9,221 bases of DNA, taken from contig JALWQU010000010.1 of NCBI GenBank assembly GCA_026982915.1, forward strand, positions 1 through 9,221, written 5' to 3'. Positions within the stretch are counted from its first letter, which is position 1. The number at the start of each line of letters is the position of its first letter. The position numbers were made by a program, and so were the translations under genes. This stretch comes from Candidatus Altimarinota bacterium. GTDB lineage: Bacteria; Patescibacteriota; Gracilibacteria; UBA4473. This document shows, one piece after another, positions 6,246 to 9,221 of this stretch. Under the pieces are notes generated by a model. That model had not been told where the DNA came from. It saw only the letters and a list, made by a program, of their open reading frames with translations, and made no database searches.

Positions 6246-8729
6246 ATGCCAAAAACCTTTGTAAACCTTCATTCTCATTCTTTTTATTCTATTCTGACGA
6301 GTAGTATGTCGCCCCAAGTCCTTTTGGAAAAGGCAAAATCAAGCAACTGTCCCGCCGTAGCGCTTACTGATAGTGGTGTTGGATACGGGCTTATTGATTT
6401 TTATAAAAAAGCCGAAAAGATTAAAGATATAAAACCTATACTCGGCGTTGAAATCGCCATAGCCAATAGTTCTCGTTTTGAAAAAAGAATCGGTATTGAT
6501 GGAAAGGAAGGCTATGTTGTACTACTCGCCCAATCATTAAAAGGCTACGAAAGCCTGCTGAAAATAATTTCTACCGCCCAATTAGAAGGACTTTTTGAGC
6601 AACCGAGAATTGATTGGGAATTTTTGGAGAATAATCACGAGGGACTGATTTGCCTCACGGGCGGGGCGAAAGGTATTATTGGCAAAGCCTTACTTCAGAA
6701 TAATCCCGAACGAGCCAAAGAATATCTAGGAAAACTAAAAAATATTTTTGGGAAAGAACGGTGTTTCATCGAGCTCTGTGCGCTTTCTGATGAAAATACC
6801 AAGCAAGTAAATATCTGGAAAATAGAACAAGCCACCAAAACAGATCTTGAAATAGTGGTCACTTCTCAGGCTCGTTTTGCCAACAAAGAAGATGAAGAAG
6901 CCGCCGACACGCTTCACTGCATTGGTAAAAACACTCTTTTATCCGATCCCTATCGAGAGAAAGTTATGTCGGGCGCCTATTTCAAATCTTGGGAAGAAAT
7001 CGAACAAGTTTGTCATTATATTGACCCCCAAATTCTTGAATTGGCGAGAAAAAACACCCTTAAAATAAGCGAAAGTATTGACCTGACTATTGATTTTGGT
7101 CGTGATCTACTACCGCATTTTGAAGTTGAACCGCAATACGATGAAGCCGGACAATTACGAAAAAATTGCCAAGACGGTTTCGTCAAACGAGGCTTTGATA
7201 AAAGCCTTACAAAAGAACAAAAAAAAGTATACCAAGATCGTCTTGATTATGAATTATCCATTATCGGGAAAATGGGTTTTGACGCCTACTTCCTCATTGT
7301 CGAGGATTTCATGCAATTCGCCTACAAAAATGAAATTGCCGTTGGCCCAGGGAGAGGCTCTGCTGCAGGATCACTCGTTTCTTACCTCCTTGAAATCACC
7401 AATATCGATCCTATTAAATACGAACTACTTTTTGAACGGTTCCTGAATCCAGAACGAATTTCTATGCCCGATATTGATATTGATTTTTCAGATGAGCGGC
7501 GGGAAGAAGTCCTGAACTATGTGATTGATAAATACGGTGAGGAAAAAGTTTCTAAGGTTTGTACCTTTGGAACACTCGCCGCTAAAGCCGCGCTTAAAGA
7601 TGTCGGACGAGCACAAGGGGTTGATTTTGCTGAAATGAACGCCATGACAAAAGCGCTCCCCAATACCCCAGGATTCAAACTCAAAGAAGTAGACGATATC
7701 AAAGAATTTCAGGATCTACTGAAATCAAAACCACATCTCAATAAAGTGCTGGAAATTGCACGAAAACTTGAGGGCTGTGTTCGGCATGTTTCGGTTCATG
7801 CTTGTGCGGTCATCATTGGGGCTGATGATCTGAGTCGATTTTGCCCTATTCAATGGGCACCAGGAGCCGAAGATCTAAAAATAACACAATTTCCCTACGA
7901 ACAACTAGAATCTATCGGCCTGCTCAAAATGGACTTCCTCGGTCTGAGAAATCTCTCAATCCTTGAAAAGTCGATCAGTAATATTGAAGCCTCAACGGGC
8001 GAAAAAATAGATCTCAATACCATCCCGATTGATGATAAAAAAACATTTTCAACTGTTTTTGCGGCAGGAGAAACCACGGGCGTTTTTCAGTTTGAGTCTG
8101 CTGGTATGCGACGATATCTAAAAGAACTAAAACCTACAGAATTTGAGGATTTAGTCGCTATGAATGCGCTTTATCGACCCGGACCAATGGAATATATTCC
8201 ACAGTACATCAAGGGAAAACACGATCCTAAAACCGTGAAATATATGCATCCGGCACTAGAACCTATTCTGAAAAAAACATACGGTATTGCTGTTTATCAG
8301 GAACAAGTACTGCAAATCGCACGAGACTTTTCGGGATTTTCCCTTGGGCAAGCCGATATTCTCCGAAAAGCTATCGGTAAAAAAATCGCTTCTATTCTTG
8401 ATGAACAAAGGCAAAAAATTATCGATGGAGCCGTTGCCAATGGATTCGATAAAAAAACAGCCGCCAAAATATTTGATGACATCATTGTCCCTTTTTCGGG
8501 CTATGGTTTCAATCGAAGTCATGCGGTCTGCTATGCGCGTATTGCGTATGAAACCGCCTACCTTCGAGCTAATTACCCCGTTGAATTCATGGCGGCCATA
8601 ATGACTATCGATCGCAATAATACCGACCGAATAGTCCTGGCTATGAATGAGTGCCAATCAATGGATATTGAAGTACTCCCTCCTAGTATCAATGAATCTG
8701 GTAGCTATTTCACCGTTATTACACAATAA
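6246..8729 (+). CDS. dnaE: DNA polymerase III alpha subunit, C-terminally truncated (827 residues)
   Basis: This is the catalytic subunit of the replicative C-family DNA polymerase. The order is normal: PHP domain (about 4-270), palm/thumb with GPGRGSAAGS from 367, catalytic Asp409 and Asp411 in PDIDIDF, third Asp563 in KMDFLGL, then fingers with YQEQVLQIA from 684 and GYGFNRSHAVCYA near 754. The start is fixed by the conserved FVNLHSHS beginning. The protein ends just after the PPSINESGSYFTV stretch. Family members run to about 1,100-1,200 residues, so the end of the fingers and the clamp-binding, OB-fold and tau-binding regions are missing. The next bases belong to a convergent gene, and no downstream frame resembles the missing part. 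The PHP domain keeps His9, His11 and Glu69, but other metal ligands are replaced (Thr18, Ser43, Tyr90, Gly140, Gln208, Arg210), so exonuclease activity is unlikely. It may be half of a split polymerase, a shortened paralogue or a rearranged gene. Confidence 0.93.
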   Translation: MPKTFVNLHSHSFYSILTSSMSPQVLLEKAKSSNCPAVALTDSGVGYGLIDFYKKAEKIKDIKPILGVEIAIANSSRFEKRIGIDGKEGYVVLLAQSLKGYESLLKIISTAQLEGLFEQPRIDWEFLENNHEGLICLTGGAKGIIGKALLQNNPERAKEYLGKLKNIFGKERCFIELCALSDENTKQVNIWKIEQATKTDLEIVVTSQARFANKEDEEAADTLHCIGKNTLLSDPYREKVMSGAYFKSWEEIEQVCHYIDPQILELARKNTLKISESIDLTIDFGRDLLPHFEVEPQYDEAGQLRKNCQDGFVKRGFDKSLTKEQKKVYQDRLDYELSIIGKMGFDAYFLIVEDFMQFAYKNEIAVGPGRGSAAGSLVSYLLEITNIDPIKYELLFERFLNPERISMPDIDIDFSDERREEVLNYVIDKYGEEKVSKVCTFGTLAAKAALKDVGRAQGVDFAEMNAMTKALPNTPGFKLKEVDDIKEFQDLLKSKPHLNKVLEIARKLEGCVRHVSVHACAVIIGADDLSRFCPIQWAPGAEDLKITQFPYEQLESIGLLKMDFLGLRNLSILEKSISNIEASTGEKIDLNTIPIDDKKTFSTVFAAGETTGVFQFESAGMRRYLKELKPTEFEDLVAMNALYRPGPMEYIPQYIKGKHDPKTVKYMHPALEPILKKTYGIAVYQEQVLQIARDFSGFSLGQADILRKAIGKKIASILDEQRQKIIDGAVANGFDKKTAAKIFDDIIVPFSGYGFNRSHAVCYARIAYETAYLRANYPVEFMAAIMTIDRNNTDRIVLAMNECQSMDIEVLPPSINESGSYFTVITQ

Positions 8730-9221
8730 GACCTTCCGTATCTTTCTTTATTTTATTCTTAAGGATAATGTTCCCCTTCTCTGCGAACAAGCTCTGAACG
8801 AATTTATCTTTTAGCGTTATTCGATAAAGAAAATCTTCTTTCGTCATCACGGCATACTGAATATCTTTTTCCGGAAAATTTTCTACCAAAAAATCTTCAA
8901 GCACGGAAGAAGTGATATTACCAACCAAGAAGAGATCCGTATCGCTTTCTTTACTGATGAACTTCCCAGTCAATAGCAAAAGATCAATATTCCCAAGTTT
9001 TGAAACCTTCTTCAAAAATACTTGATTTGAATCATCCGTTTTCCTAACAATAGAGGTCAATTCTGATAATAATAAAAAGTGATTATTCACTCGGTAATAC
9101 TTTTTTCGATTTTTTTCTCGTGATTTCAGTAAACCAATTCTTTCAAGATTTTCTAGTTCTCGTCGAAGGGAATTAATCTGTTCATCAAGGATACGTGTAA
9201 GCTCTCGGATAAAAAATTCTT
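8719..9221 (-). CDS. Winged-helix DNA-binding protein with degenerate nucleotidyltransferase-like domain, 5' end beyond right edge
   Basis: The frame stays open from the window edge to a TAA at 8719-8721 (166 visible residues). A GTG at 9090 could be read as a start, but the 43 codons before it encode a typical winged helix, so the true start lies beyond the edge. Visible residues 1-45 give FFIRELTRILDEQ, a recognition helix (INSLRRELENLERIGLL) and a basic wing (KSREKNRKKYYRV). From about 75, LLLLTGKF and SDTDLFLVG resemble the NTP_transf_2 core. The Gly-Ser motif is Gly85-Lys86, while the Asp93-x-Asp95 pair remains. The C-terminal KDKFVQSLF and ILKNK pattern also matches wHTH-NTase proteins that I recall as common in Patescibacteria. 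It is probably a DNA-binding regulator, with transferase activity doubtful. The gene is convergent with dnaE and overlaps it by 11 bp. An MNT-type antitoxin is an alternative, but no HEPN partner is visible. Confidence 0.85.
   Translation of the reverse strand, partial: EFFIRELTRILDEQINSLRRELENLERIGLLKSREKNRKKYYRVNNHFLLLSELTSIVRKTDDSNQVFLKKVSKLGNIDLLLLTGKFISKESDTDLFLVGNITSSVLEDFLVENFPEKDIQYAVMTKEDFLYRITLKDKFVQSLFAEKGNIILKNKIKKDTEGLIV

Noticed and set aside
6129..6317. 62-codon minus-strand ORF whose TGA overlaps the lipoprotein ATG (ATGA)
   Set aside because: The overlap looks like translational coupling, but the ORF begins inside dnaE in antisense and runs through the AT-rich promoter region. 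Its basic, low-complexity product looks like chance.
8490..8540. Split-intein explanation for the short DnaE, as in cyanobacteria
   Set aside because: The cyanobacterial split lies just before the CFNKSHS-type motif. Here that stretch (GFNRSHAVCYA) is uninterrupted, and no intein-like sequence occurs at the C-terminus.
8256..8657. 133-codon minus-strand ORF within dnaE
   Set aside because: It is antisense to the conserved fingers region of dnaE and has no motif of its own.
8715..8850. Simple frameshift at the end of dnaE
   Set aside because: The other two plus frames after 8715 do not give the expected IRFGL-type continuation, and the convergent gene occupies this DNA.
9088..9090. GTG at 9090 as start of the right-edge gene
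   Set aside because: The frame stays open upstream to the edge and encodes a typical winged helix, so starting at 9090 would remove a real domain.

Overview
The window is AT-rich, compact bacterial DNA with five genes. Three on the minus strand form a likely operon at the left (amidase/SpoIID protein, then DD-carboxypeptidase, then cysteine desulfurase, which runs off the left edge). A minus-strand lipoprotein gene follows, then dnaE on the plus strand, then a minus-strand regulator that runs off the right edge. The tight packing, a winged-helix protein with a degenerate nucleotidyltransferase domain, and promoter -10 boxes placed almost on top of start codons suggest a streamlined genome such as a Candidate Phyla Radiation (Patescibacteria) bacterium. 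This assignment is inference, not proof. UGA serves as a stop (end of the amidase gene), so the genetic code looks standard.

Left half (1-4583, minus strand). A good sigma70-type promoter at 4511-4539 drives an 834-residue secreted-type protein. It joins a zinc N-acetylmuramoyl-L-alanine amidase (PGRP/Amidase_2) to an NBR1-like Ig domain and a SpoIID/LytB lytic-transglycosylase domain. Nineteen bases downstream, with its own Shine-Dalgarno, lies a DacA-type (family S11) D-Ala-D-Ala carboxypeptidase. Together these two genes make a peptidoglycan-remodelling module: trim pentapeptides, strip stem peptides, cut denuded glycan. Twenty-two bases further on is a cysteine desulfurase with the catalytic Cys and PLP Lys but unusual replacements around the cofactor.

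Middle (4553-6245). A 508-residue lipoprotein of unknown function ends at a clear intrinsic terminator (4553-4583), only about 14 bp from the -35 of the next promoter. Its start lies 113 bp from dnaE, which is divergent. That gap contains a perfect 7-bp inverted repeat (6205-6223) overlapping the dnaE promoter.

Right part (6246-9221). dnaE has all three polymerase aspartates and an intact fingers start, but it stops at 827 residues. It therefore lacks the rest of the fingers and the clamp-binding, OB and tau-binding regions. Its PHP domain has lost most of its metal ligands. The dnaE stop overlaps by 11 bp the 3' end of the convergent winged-helix/nucleotidyltransferase gene, and no frame downstream continues DnaE.

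The points most worth a second look are the C-terminally truncated DnaE, the single-chain amidase plus SpoIID fusion, the leaderless-type promoters with -10 boxes 8-10 nt from ATG, and the altered PLP site of the cysteine desulfurase.
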